DNA of 64,000 nt from assembly GCF_900102185.1 (NCBI RefSeq), contig NZ_LT629690.1:992001-1056000 (forward strand), in the 5' to 3' direction. Positions 45,222-53,218 of this stretch are shown piece after piece. The notes under the pieces are model-generated. The model made no database searches. It was given only the letters and a program-made list of their open reading frames with translations, and was not told the origin of the DNA. The stretch is from Terriglobus roseus. GTDB lineage: Bacteria > Acidobacteriota > Terriglobia > Terriglobales > Acidobacteriaceae. Numbering within the stretch: the first letter of the stretch is position 1; every line of letters starts with the position of its first letter. The position numbers and the translations under genes are program-made.

Positions 45222-45318
45222 CTAAAATCGTCTTTCCAAAGGGGTTAGGTTTTGGGGTGTCCCTAAAATCGTCATCCTGTTGGGGTTAGAGGCAAAATCG
45301 TCTTTCTAAATGACTTAG
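45222..45318. repeat. Three imperfect 27-base direct repeats around AAAATCGTC
   Basis: Copies at 45222-45248, 45263-45289 and 45292-45318 share AAAATCGTC, nine variable bases, then GGGGTTAG (GACTTAG in the third). Start-to-start steps are 41 and 29 bases. They sit between the symporter operon and its terminator. Spacing is too short and the middle too variable for a CRISPR array. Confidence 0.7.
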
Positions 45319-45344
45319 GGCCGCGATTCTCGCGGCCCTTTTCA
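45314..45344 (+). terminator. Terminator of the symporter operon
   Basis: GGGCCGCGA, loop TTC, TCGCGGCCC followed by TTTTC. It lies about 125 bases after the small membrane protein, straight after the third AAAATCGTC repeat. Confidence 0.85.
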
Positions 45345-45454
45345 GCTCTATTTCTATTGTAGAAAGTTGGTGGAAGTAATCTGCCAACTCTATTTCTTTT
45401 AGTTTGTTTAGCTTAAGTGGGTTAGGGTCTTGACAAGATTTTGACGGCTTCGCT

Positions 45455-45979
45455 TTAGGTCGCGTTGGCTTTTGCGGCGGCGGCTCGTTTGGCGCGGCGG
45501 TCTTCACAGGCGTCGCGGACGGCTTCGTAGCGGGCTTGGAGGTCATCGAGTTCGAGGTCGCTTAGGTTCTCGATGTCGATCATTTGGTTTTCGGCGTTGT
45601 CGCCGGAGCGGATGAGTTCGTTCAGTTTGAGATTGATAGCGCGAGCGTCGCGGTTTTGCGTGTTCTGGATGAGGAAGACCATCAGGAAGGTGATGATGGT
45701 GGTGCCGGTGTTGATGACGAGTTGCCATTCGGCTGAGTAATGGAACATGGGGCCGCTTGCTGCCCAGGCAACGATAAGCAGAACCGCTGCGGAGAACGCC
45801 CATTTGGAGCCGAGCCAGCCTGAAGACGAAGCGGCGAAGCGGCCGAACCAGTCGTTGGTGGTACGTACTTCTTCTTCTATGGGCTTCTGTGGCACGGCGA
45901 ACACTCCCTGATCGTTTTGCGAAAGAACGATGCAGATGGTTTGTTTCTGATGGTGTGGGAAGGGTTGTAGGGCAGGCAT
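45455..45979 (-). CDS. Low-affinity iron permease family protein
   Basis: A protein of up to 174 residues. The family core is NDWFGRFAASSSGWLGSKWA, two membrane helices (FSAAVLLIVAWAASGPMF; LVINTGTTIITFLMVFLIQN) and the motif NTQNRDARAINLKLNELI. A C-terminal acidic stretch ends in a Lys/Ala tail. Despite the family name, iron transport by bacterial members is unproven. ATG 45979 has AGGAAAG upstream; GTG 45895, after GGGAG, is an equally good start giving about 146 residues, closer to the family length. Confidence 0.85.
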   Translation of the reverse strand: MPALQPFPHHQKQTICIVLSQNDQGVFAVPQKPIEEEVRTTNDWFGRFAASSSGWLGSKWAFSAAVLLIVAWAASGPMFHYSAEWQLVINTGTTIITFLMVFLIQNTQNRDARAINLKLNELIRSGDNAENQMIDIENLSDLELDDLQARYEAVRDACEDRRAKRAAAAKANAT

Positions 45980-46050
45980 TCGTGGCTTTCCTGGGAATGG
46001 CCTGCTGATTTTGTTCGTACGTCTAATCGTGAGGAGGCTACACTGCGGGC

Positions 46051-46653
46051 ATGCGGCGTTTCGATGAGCTTCGGGGTGTTTGGCTTTCGGCGGGTACGCA
46101 TGCGCTGGTGATTGCGGCTGTAGTGCTGGTGGCGGTGAAGGCTCCGCAGGCGGTGCGGGTGAAGCTGCCGGGGTCGGCGCATGGGACGCATACGTTGCTG
46201 ACGTACACCATTGGTGGGCAGGAGAGTGTGGCGGCGAGTTCTGCCCCGAAGAAGTCTGCTCCAGCGAAGGTGAAGACGCCGACGATTGCGAAGGTGGCTC
46301 CTGCGCTGGTGCCTGAGGCGAAGCCGGAGACGGAGACGGAGAAGGGCGATGGCTCGTCCGGTGTCAGTGCGCTGGGTAGCGGCAATGTTCGGATTGCGAT
46401 TGTGAAGGTGTTTCCGCGTCCTGCGCCGGACCTGAGCAGCCTGCCGCATGGCAGGGGCGGCAACGTGATCATGGACGCCGTGATTGATGCGCATGGCACG
46501 ATTACGAAGCTGACGCTGGAGCAGGGACTGGGCGATCCGATTGATCAGCAGGTGATGGCAACGGTGCGGGGATGGAGCTTTGATCCGGCTACGCGGGATG
46601 GACAGCCGATCGCGAGTGAGCAGGAGATTGTGCTGCATTACGAGCGCGGTTAG
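46051..46653 (+). CDS. TonB-family energy-transducer-like protein
   Basis: A 200-residue protein. One N-terminal membrane helix (LSAGTHALVIAAVVLVAVKA), a Pro/Lys/Ala-rich periplasmic linker (APKKSAPAKVKTPTIAKVAP) and a TonB-like C-terminal domain (GGNVIMDAVIDAHGTITKLT; GDPIDQQVMATVRGWSFDPA). It could energise outer-membrane receptors such as those in this window, but no ExbB/ExbD genes are here. It is divergent from the iron-permease-like gene. Confidence 0.85.
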   Translation: MRRFDELRGVWLSAGTHALVIAAVVLVAVKAPQAVRVKLPGSAHGTHTLLTYTIGGQESVAASSAPKKSAPAKVKTPTIAKVAPALVPEAKPETETEKGDGSSGVSALGSGNVRIAIVKVFPRPAPDLSSLPHGRGGNVIMDAVIDAHGTITKLTLEQGLGDPIDQQVMATVRGWSFDPATRDGQPIASEQEIVLHYERG

Positions 46654-46695
46654 TACTTCGTACCGTTCTCGACGCCGTCGGGATCAGGTTAGGGC

Positions 46696-47370
46696 TTACT
46701 CTGCGATCGTAAGAATGATGGGAGAATGGTCACTTAGCCTACTCCAATGAGTGGATGCGCCTACTGTCACGCTGCTTACTTTGGGTGCCCAATCTTCCGG
46801 AATGAAGATGTAATCCAGATGGAAGACGGAGCTCGACGACCATTGATGCCGGTATGTTTGCTCGAAGGTTGCGGACTGATTTTTCTCAGGGCAATCAGTT
46901 AGACCGAGTTGTGACATGCGTTCGACGAAGTCTATGTGGCGACGTCTTCCCTTATCGAACGATGCTCCTGCCTGACTGTTCAAGTCGCCTGCAAACACAA
47001 CAGGGCGTGCGTTAAACCACTCGGCATGTTGATCTAGGAATAGGTGCAGGTGTTCGGGATAGCTTGAGCCGCCTTCTTTGCAGTTCCATGCAGCGATCAG
47101 GGTGAACGCTCTTGGTCCCAAGAGCTCTACGGCAGCGAAGGAAAGTAAGTCCGAGTTTTTAACGGACTGAACGCTGTAGTCATTGTGATAGATCATGCCG
47201 AGGCCGTGCTTGAGGTCGCCTCCTAGCCAAAGACTCTTGTAGTCATTCGAAACCAATTCGAGGTCTTGTTTTGAGCACTCTTGAATGACTGCTATGTCTG
47301 GTTTTTCTGCAAAAATAGCCTGAATTTTATCTGCGAGCCGCCAGCAGCAATTCCATGTCATGATCCGCAT
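46696..47370 (-). CDS. Endonuclease/exonuclease/phosphatase-fold protein
   Basis: A 224-residue protein of the metal-dependent EEP fold. Catalytic motifs: MTWNCCWR (Asn), AVIQECS (Glu), VFAGDLNSQAG (Asp, Asn), HLDYIFIPEDW (Asp) and SDHSPIILTI (Asp-His at the end). No signal peptide. The substrate could be nucleic acid or a phosphodiester of another kind; the sequence does not say. Followed by an inverted repeat and the methyltransferase on the same strand. Confidence 0.88.
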   Translation of the reverse strand: MRIMTWNCCWRLADKIQAIFAEKPDIAVIQECSKQDLELVSNDYKSLWLGGDLKHGLGMIYHNDYSVQSVKNSDLLSFAAVELLGPRAFTLIAAWNCKEGGSSYPEHLHLFLDQHAEWFNARPVVFAGDLNSQAGASFDKGRRRHIDFVERMSQLGLTDCPEKNQSATFEQTYRHQWSSSSVFHLDYIFIPEDWAPKVSSVTVGASTHWSRLSDHSPIILTIAE

Positions 47371-47400
47371 ACTGCTTGCTTATCTCCGCTTCAGCTAATA

Positions 47401-47442
47401 CCGCCTAGTTGAGGGAATTGTTTCCAATCCACAACTAGGCGG
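47401..47442. repeat. 11-bp inverted repeat
   Basis: CCGCCTAGTTG (47401-47411) pairs with CAACTAGGCGG (47432-47442) around a 20-base loop that itself holds GGAA-TTG-TTTCC. No T-run on either side. It sits between the methyltransferase stop and the next gene's start on the same strand; role unknown. Confidence 0.65.
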
Positions 47443-47471
47443 GTTATGTGAGGGGATTGAATGAGGCGTGG

Positions 47472-48251
47472 TTAGGATCTTGCAAGGAGCGCTTCGTGAT
47501 CCTCTATCATGCGACTGCGCATGTGGCGGCGAATCCATGGCATGAGCAGTGATGCGACGCGTGCTTTTGTGATGACGCGGAAAAGAAGAGGATGTATCTG
47601 CCGATCCGTGAACATGTGAATGCCTCCGCTGGAGTAGCAGCGAAGCCCGAGCTGCGCAGCCATGGCTTGAAGTGTGCGTCGTTGATAGAACGCGATGTGC
47701 TGGCCAGTGGGAAAGGCGTAGTACCACCAATTGCGTGCCGGTGGTTCGCCTTCAAAGATTTCGGTAGAGAAGATGAGGGTTTTCGCGCCAGCGCGTGCGA
47801 GTGCTTCACGCACAAGGGCCATTGGATCGGGGGCGTGTTCCATGACTTCGAATGCGGTTACAGCAGCAAATGGGCCAGGGGCTTGAGAAGCGTCAAAACC
47901 AATGGCGAGAAGATTCTGACAGTATCGGTCATACCAGAAGAAGTTGAATCCCACATCGCGCATCAAGCGCACGAACATACCGTACCCGCCGCCGAAATCG
48001 AGAAAGCTGGCGTCGCGCGGTTGTGTGAAATAGAGCAACGCAGAGACGATGCGATTGAACTGATTATTGCGAAACACCAGGCCCGTGTCCGCGTTTGCGA
48101 TGGCGCTGGTGTACGCTTCGTCGAGCCAATGGGGCTCGTCCGTTTGGAGGAATCCGCATGCCTGACAGTACCAATATGTGACGGTGTGCCGACGGAGCAT
48201 CAATTCAGAAAATTGGTTTCGGCACGCTTGACCACAGATCTTACAGTTCAT
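47472..48251 (-). CDS. Class I SAM-dependent methyltransferase with N-terminal zinc ribbon
   Basis: A 259-residue protein. Cysteines C3, C6 and the WYCQACGF pair form a likely zinc ribbon. The methyltransferase_23-like core has motif I FLDFGGGYGMFVRLMRDVG, then TAFEVMEHAPDPMALV and the aromatic HIAFYQRRTLQAMAAQLG. Such proteins often act on sugars or polyketide-like molecules; no target is visible here. A helical C-terminus follows. It is preceded by polA on the same strand after 84 bases. Confidence 0.9.
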   Translation of the reverse strand: MNCKICGQACRNQFSELMLRRHTVTYWYCQACGFLQTDEPHWLDEAYTSAIANADTGLVFRNNQFNRIVSALLYFTQPRDASFLDFGGGYGMFVRLMRDVGFNFFWYDRYCQNLLAIGFDASQAPGPFAAVTAFEVMEHAPDPMALVREALARAGAKTLIFSTEIFEGEPPARNWWYYAFPTGQHIAFYQRRTLQAMAAQLGLRCYSSGGIHMFTDRQIHPLLFRVITKARVASLLMPWIRRHMRSRMIEDHEALLARS

Positions 48252-48335
48252 CGATTACTCACGAGTAGAGTGTTTTGCAGTGGTGCGATTTCGTTGTGCC
48301 AAAGATACATCACTGTGCTGTGGATAGGATTTTGG

Positions 48336-51140
48336 TCACTTCGCGTCGCGCCAGTTGGGGCCTTGGCCTACTTCGGCGACTATGGGGATGGAGAGCTGGA
48401 TTACGCTCTCCATTTCTTTTTTGACTAAGGCGGCGACTGCTTCTGCTTCTTCTTTTGGGGCGTCGAAGAGGAGTTCGTCGTGGACTTGCAGGGTCATGCG
48501 GGTTTTGTAGTTGCCTGCGGTGAGTGCCTTGTCGATGTGGAGCATGGCTACCTTGATCATGTCGGCGGCGGTGCCTTGCAGCGGGGTGTTGACGGCGGTG
48601 CGTTCGGCGAAGCCTCGCATGTTGGGGTTGCGTGACTGAATGTCAGGGATTGGTCGCGTGCGGCCGAAGAGTGTGGTGACTTTGCCGGTGTTGCGCGTTT
48701 GTTCGAGCAGTTCTGTGATGAAGGTTTGCACGCCCTTGTAGCGGTCGAAGTAGGTTTCGATGTAAGTGCGGGCTTCTTTCTGATCGATGCCTAACTGCGC
48801 TGCCAATCCAAACGGACTGATGCCGTAGACGATGCCGAAGTTGACGGCCTTGGCGCGGTTGCGGGTTTCCTTGCTCATGGTGGCGGGGTCGACGCCGAAG
48901 ACTTCCGATGCGGTGAGCGTGTGGATGTCGATGTTGGTGCGGTAGGCGTTGAGCAGGAGCGGGTCCTGCGAGAAGTGGGCCATGAGGCGGAGTTCGATCT
49001 GGCTGTAGTCGGCGGACAGGATGACGTTGCCGGGCTGTGCGGTGAAGGCTGCGCGAATTTCTCTGCCTAACTCAGTTCTTACTGGAATGTTTTGTAAGTT
49101 GGGGTTAGTGGAACTTAGTCGGCCTGTGGCGGTGCCTACCTGGTTGAAGGTGGTGTGGACGCGCGAGTCGGTGTCGACTAATAAGGGAAGTTGTTCGGTG
49201 TAGTTACTGCGTAACTTGGCTAACTGACGGTACTCGAGGACGAGGCGCGGGGCTTCGTGTTGTTCGGAGAGCTCTTCGAGGACGTCCTGCGCGGTGGAGA
49301 CGACTTTGCCTTTGCCGTACTTGAGCGGCTTGGGGAGGTTCATCTCGTTGAAGAGGACTTCTCCTAATTGTTTCGGAGAGTTGATGTTGAAGGTGCGGCC
49401 TGCGAGGGTGTGGATGCGGGCGGCGAGGTCGTCCATGGCGACGGCGAGTCGGGTGTTCTGCGCGCGGAGGAGATCGGTGTCAATGCGGCAGCCGGCTTGT
49501 TCCATGTGCAGGAGCACGGGGACTAGCGGGAGGTCGATGTCTTCGTAGGTCTTGTTGAGTTCGGCTTCTTCGACTTGTGGGCGCAGTGTGGTGGCGAGTT
49601 GGAAGACGGCGCTGGCGGCTTCGGGCAGGATGTGGGGCGGTGGGGTTTGTTTCTTTTCTACCTGCGTGAGGGCGCGGTCGTTGAAACGTGCGGCGACGTC
49701 GCTGAGCTTGTGGCTGCCGTGCGTGGGGTTGATGAGGTAGCTGTAGAGCATGACGTCGTCGCGGACGTTTTTGATTTCGATCTTGGCGCGTTCGCAGGTG
49801 CGCAGGACGGCTTTGAGGTCGTGGACTGCTTTGGGGATTTTGTTGTTCTTTAGGGCTTCGCGGATGGGGGCTGCTATGTCGGTGTTTAGGTCTAGCAGGA
49901 TGGCTTTGTTTGCTGTTGTGGCGAGGCCTACTGGCAGTGGTTCGGTTTGTGGTGGCGCGAAGGGTTTGGTTTCGACAGGGGTGGTCATCGCGGCGAAGAG
50001 GTCCATGTTGGTGGCGATGGGATCTTCGGCGGGGGATTCGGTGTCGAGTTCGGTTTCGGCGCCTGACTCTTCGGCGATGGCTTGCGCGTCTTCGGGGAAG
50101 AAGATGGCGAGGGTGTCGCTGGCGGCGAGGAGTTCGGTGATGTCTTGCGCGGTGGGGTTGAGGATGTAGTCGATCTTTTGCGCTTCGGGGGCGGGGAGGT
50201 CCTTGAGCAGCGTGGTGAATTCGAGTTCGGTGTAGAGCGCGCGGAGGTCGGCGAGGTTGGGCTCGGTGGCGGTGCTCATGGCTTCGAGCGAGTAGTCGAC
50301 CGGCAGGTTGCAGTGGATGGTGACGAGCTCCTTGGAGAGCATGACGGTGTCACGGTTGTTCTGCAGGGATTCGCGCTGGCGTTTGCCCTTGATGCTGTCG
50401 GGGGTGTCGCGGGCGGCGTCGAGGGCGGCTTCTACGGAGCCGAATTGCTGGATGAGTTCGACGGAGCCCTTGTCGCCGATGCCGGGTGCGCCGGGGATGT
50501 TGTCGATGCTGTCGCCGCGGAGGGCCATGACGTCGATCACGCGCTGCGGTGGGACGCCGAGGACTTCTTCGACTTTGGCGGGGTCGAGGATGAGGTTGTC
50601 TTTCGTGGGGTTGAGGATGTGCACGCTGTCGGTGACGAGCTGCATCATGTCCTTGTCGGACGAGACGATGTAGACGGGGTGGCCCTGTTCGCTGAGGCGC
50701 TGCGAGAGTGTGCCGATGACGTCGTCGGCTTCGAAGCCTTCGTGCGCGAGGATGGGGATGCCGAAAGCCTCGAGCGCGCGGCGGATGTAGGGCTGCTGCT
50801 GCGTGAGGTCGGGCGGGGTTTCGGTGCGGGTGGCCTTGTAGCCGCCGTAGTCGACTTCGTCGAACTGCTGGGTCTTGATGTTGAACTTTTTGATGGTCTT
50901 CATCTGCGCCGCGGCTTCGTTGCGGTGGACGGGCGCGCCGCCCTCGTAGATGGCTGCGAGGTAGTGCGGATGGAAGTCCTGGCGCAGCTTGTTGATCATG
51001 TTGATGAAGACATAGGTGGCCGCGGTGGGGACGCCGGTGCGCGTGGACATGGGCCGCGACCGCTGCATGGCGTGGTACGCGCGGAAGATGAAGGCCATGG
51101 TGTCGAGCAGGTAGACGGGCGGCTTGGTTTCGTTCGGCAT
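48336..51140 (-). CDS. polA: DNA polymerase I
   Basis: A 934-residue repair and Okazaki-fragment polymerase. The 5'-3' nuclease (about 1-300) has LLDTMAFIFRAYHAM, EADDVIGTL and RGDSIDNIPGAPGIGDK. The central 3'-5' exonuclease-like part has lost its catalytic motifs: the DxE site reads TLAIFFPEDAQ, and the second reads AVHDLKAVLR. It also carries an acidic, Pro-rich insertion of about 60 residues. The polymerase domain is complete: motif A SADYSQIELRLMAHFS, motif B RNRAKAVNFGIVYGIS, motif C LQVHDELLFDAP. It should lack proofreading by this site, as in Taq polymerase. Confidence 0.97.
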   Translation of the reverse strand: MPNETKPPVYLLDTMAFIFRAYHAMQRSRPMSTRTGVPTAATYVFINMINKLRQDFHPHYLAAIYEGGAPVHRNEAAAQMKTIKKFNIKTQQFDEVDYGGYKATRTETPPDLTQQQPYIRRALEAFGIPILAHEGFEADDVIGTLSQRLSEQGHPVYIVSSDKDMMQLVTDSVHILNPTKDNLILDPAKVEEVLGVPPQRVIDVMALRGDSIDNIPGAPGIGDKGSVELIQQFGSVEAALDAARDTPDSIKGKRQRESLQNNRDTVMLSKELVTIHCNLPVDYSLEAMSTATEPNLADLRALYTELEFTTLLKDLPAPEAQKIDYILNPTAQDITELLAASDTLAIFFPEDAQAIAEESGAETELDTESPAEDPIATNMDLFAAMTTPVETKPFAPPQTEPLPVGLATTANKAILLDLNTDIAAPIREALKNNKIPKAVHDLKAVLRTCERAKIEIKNVRDDVMLYSYLINPTHGSHKLSDVAARFNDRALTQVEKKQTPPPHILPEAASAVFQLATTLRPQVEEAELNKTYEDIDLPLVPVLLHMEQAGCRIDTDLLRAQNTRLAVAMDDLAARIHTLAGRTFNINSPKQLGEVLFNEMNLPKPLKYGKGKVVSTAQDVLEELSEQHEAPRLVLEYRQLAKLRSNYTEQLPLLVDTDSRVHTTFNQVGTATGRLSSTNPNLQNIPVRTELGREIRAAFTAQPGNVILSADYSQIELRLMAHFSQDPLLLNAYRTNIDIHTLTASEVFGVDPATMSKETRNRAKAVNFGIVYGISPFGLAAQLGIDQKEARTYIETYFDRYKGVQTFITELLEQTRNTGKVTTLFGRTRPIPDIQSRNPNMRGFAERTAVNTPLQGTAADMIKVAMLHIDKALTAGNYKTRMTLQVHDELLFDAPKEEAEAVAALVKKEMESVIQLSIPIVAEVGQGPNWRDAK

Positions 51141-51235
51141 CGTCTACAAGTATCGCGCTTTGAGGCTGGTTGCGCTTGCGGGGCGTTCTGCTGCTCAATC
51201 GAGTTGTGTGCAAAGGGAAGAACGGGCGGGAAGAA

Positions 51236-51571
51236 TCAGGTAGCGAGGTCTCGCTTCAAATGTTCTCTGCCCCATGTACACAGGGCGTCCAATACCGGGA
51301 CCAGGGTCAGTCCGTATGGCGTGATCGAGTAATGGACTTTCAGGGGCAAGCCCTGTTCCTGATGACGTTCGAGAATTCCGGCTCCGGTCATCTCGCGCAG
51401 ATGACGGAGAAGCATGCGTTCTGTGATTTCGGGGATGCTTTTGCGCAGTTCGTTTGTTCTCATGGGGCCGTCCAGCAGCCGCCAGAGTATGGTGCCTTTC
51501 CATCGCCCGTCGATCACGCTTAGCGTCACGTCGATGGGGCATGGAGAGATTTCTTTCTTTGAGACGCCCAT
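51236..51571 (-). CDS. HxlR-family transcriptional regulator
   Basis: A 111-residue winged-helix regulator. CPIDVTLSVIDGRWKGTILW is the family N-terminus with its conserved Cys, then LRKSIPEITERMLLRHLREM (recognition helix), YSITPYGLTLVPVLDALCTW. Members often sense oxidants or electrophiles through that Cys. ATG 51571 lies six bases after GGAG. It is divergent from a membrane protein gene, with a palindrome in the gap. Confidence 0.93.
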   Translation of the reverse strand: MGVSKKEISPCPIDVTLSVIDGRWKGTILWRLLDGPMRTNELRKSIPEITERMLLRHLREMTGAGILERHQEQGLPLKVHYSITPYGLTLVPVLDALCTWGREHLKRDLAT

Positions 51572-51582
51572 TGATTGCTCCA

Positions 51583-51600
51583 ACTGACGAATTTGTCAGT
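51583..51600. promoter_or_regulatory. ACTGAC-N6-GTCAGT palindrome, candidate HxlR operator
   Basis: ACTGACGAATTTGTCAGT, with six perfect bases in each arm, lies in the divergent gap 12 bases before the HxlR start. The position fits control of both genes. Confidence 0.6.
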
Positions 51601-51664
51601 GCTGCTTTCTGCATCAGTACTCCATTGCAAAGCGTCTTTTGGGAAGAGTCAATGGGAGGCCTTC

Positions 51665-52096
51665 ATGCACTTGTTCAACGTGGCGACCCTCTTCGTCGTT
51701 CTTACCCTGGTCGGCGTCGAGTTTTCTGTGTCTGCATTCACGAACCCTGCGGCGTCGCAGCTCGAACCTGAATCGCAATTGAAGCTGCTAAGCCGCTCTG
51801 CTCTGGTGTTGGGAAAGGTGATGCCCGTCTGGTACATGGCCTCTACCGTGTTGCTGGGGATTGAGACGTGGCTTTATTGGCACACGCCGGGCCGCGCAAT
51901 CCTGCTTGCTGCGGATACGATCTGGATTCTTACTTCGGTGGCATCGATCGTGTTTCTGGTTCCGCTTGCTCGTCGCGTGGCGGAAGGTGATGCCGATTGG
52001 CAGCGGTTGAACCGGGTCTGGGATGGGAGACATCGGGTGCGCATTGCTGCCGTGGCCGCTGCGGCTGTTCTGCTTGCCTACGTCGTCGTGCGGTGA
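51665..52096 (+). CDS. DUF1772/anthrone-oxygenase-like membrane protein
   Basis: A 143-residue protein with four hydrophobic segments (FNVATLFVVLTLVGVEFSVS; VMPVWYMASTVLLGIETWLY; AILLAADTIWILTSVASIVF; RIAAVAAAAVLLAYVVV). The first helix with a polar Glu and SAFTNP, and the polar DADWQRLNRVWDGRH, resemble DUF1772 proteins. ATG 51665 follows GGAGG; the longer frame lacks a site. Divergence from an HxlR gene is common for this family and suggests a role under its control. Confidence 0.78.
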   Translation: MHLFNVATLFVVLTLVGVEFSVSAFTNPAASQLEPESQLKLLSRSALVLGKVMPVWYMASTVLLGIETWLYWHTPGRAILLAADTIWILTSVASIVFLVPLARRVAEGDADWQRLNRVWDGRHRVRIAAVAAAAVLLAYVVVR

Positions 52097-52161
52097 GTGG
52101 GAAAAAGGCGGATATAAATATGGGACTTAATTGATCCTAAATCGTGTAGTCTGTCTGCACT

Positions 52162-53145
52162 ATGAACGCTCTGGTGAAGTTGGTCTCGTTGGGTTTGGTG
52201 TCGTCAGTGGCTTGCGCGCAGATGGGGCAGCTTGAGGCGGGGAAGAAGGCGATTCATGCGCGCACGGGCTGTTTCCTGGTGGACTACAGCTTTGTGGAGA
52301 CAGAGACGCTGAAGCCGGGGTATGTCCGCGATAACCGTGTGTATGACGTGAACAAGGACAAGAGCGTGAAGGAGTGGATCATTGCCACGGAGATCTCACC
52401 GACGCGCGTGAAGCTGCAGCATGTGCTGCAGGGAGTGACGCTGAAGGGCGAACACATGCCCGGCGGCATCATTCGGCATACGGGTGAAGATTGGTCGTTC
52501 AATGCGTCGAGCCGGTTTGAGTATCAGGGGCCGAATGCGAAGGGCGAGGACACGTGGAAGACGATCCAGCTTGAGCCGAACCAATGGCTGCGTCGTGTGA
52601 CGAGTCTGGATGATGGTTTGCGTTATCAGTGCTCGGCGGCGTGGACGACAGACACGGAGTATGCGAGCTGGAAGTGCGATGACATGGCGCCGATTCCGGG
52701 ACGTGAGTATCGCGATATGAAGCGGAAGGATTATCAGGATCTGGAGCGTTCGTCGAAGCTGGTGGTGTATGACACGAACTGGCTGGAGCGCGAGGCGAAC
52801 ACGAAGATTGTGGATGCCGATGGCGTGAAGACTCCGCTGGTGAAGGAGCTTGGCAAGACCTGGTATGTGCGGCTGCCGGATGCGGAGTGCAAGGATGCGC
52901 AGGAGTTTGCGAGTCCTCGGCGTGTGGCTTTCTGGGACATTACGCGTGAGGCGTGGGATGAGGAGCTTGCGGGTGTGAACGCGTGGTCTGATGCGAAGAC
53001 GGCGAAGGGTAAGGATTCGCGCTATGGCCGGATTGCGGATATGGAGGAGACGTGGATTCGCAAGGACCTTTCGCAGCCTGCGGTTCGTGCGGAGGCTAAG
53101 GACGCTGTGAAGAAGGTGATTGAGGAGACTCAGGCAGGGAAGTAA
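52162..53145 (+). CDS. Exported protein of unknown function, possibly DUF6607-like
   Basis: A 327-residue protein with a signal peptide (MNALVKLVSLGLVSSVACAQ). The mature part is rich in Trp and charged residues (YVRDNRVYDVNKDKSVKEWI; HMPGGIIRHTGEDWSFNASS; YQCSAAWTTDTEYASWKCDD) and looks like a beta-barrel or lipocalin-like exported protein. The pattern recalls the DUF6607 family, but I am not certain. It stands alone; a strong terminator follows. Confidence 0.85.
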   Translation: MNALVKLVSLGLVSSVACAQMGQLEAGKKAIHARTGCFLVDYSFVETETLKPGYVRDNRVYDVNKDKSVKEWIIATEISPTRVKLQHVLQGVTLKGEHMPGGIIRHTGEDWSFNASSRFEYQGPNAKGEDTWKTIQLEPNQWLRRVTSLDDGLRYQCSAAWTTDTEYASWKCDDMAPIPGREYRDMKRKDYQDLERSSKLVVYDTNWLEREANTKIVDADGVKTPLVKELGKTWYVRLPDAECKDAQEFASPRRVAFWDITREAWDEELAGVNAWSDAKTAKGKDSRYGRIADMEETWIRKDLSQPAVRAEAKDAVKKVIEETQAGK

Positions 53146-53173
53146 GTTTTGCTTGAGAGATTGGTAAATAGCG

Positions 53174-53206
53174 AAGGGGCGCGGCTGATTGGCCGCGCCC
53201 CTTTTG
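53174..53206. terminator. Bidirectional terminator, 12-bp stem
   Basis: AAGGGGCGCGGC and GCCGCGCCCCTT around a six-base loop, then TTG. It separates convergent genes. Confidence 0.88.
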
Positions 53207-53218
53207 CTGTTGGTGCGT

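Noticed and set aside
45222-45318. CRISPR array
   Set aside because: Only three copies, middle parts variable, gaps of 2-14 bases and no cas genes nearby.
45286-45546. 86-codon Lys/Pro-rich minus-strand frame
   Set aside because: It overlaps the iron-permease-like gene in another frame and runs through a terminator and the AAAATCGTC repeats.
50350-51213. 287-codon Arg/His/Pro-rich frame on the minus strand
   Set aside because: A shifted frame of polA with composition unlike any protein.
50082-51332. 416-codon open frame on the plus strand, opposite polA
   Set aside because: It is antisense to the complete polA gene, has biased low-complexity composition (Glu/Val/Gly/Asp rich) and no recognisable domain. 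It reflects the GC-rich codon use of polA.
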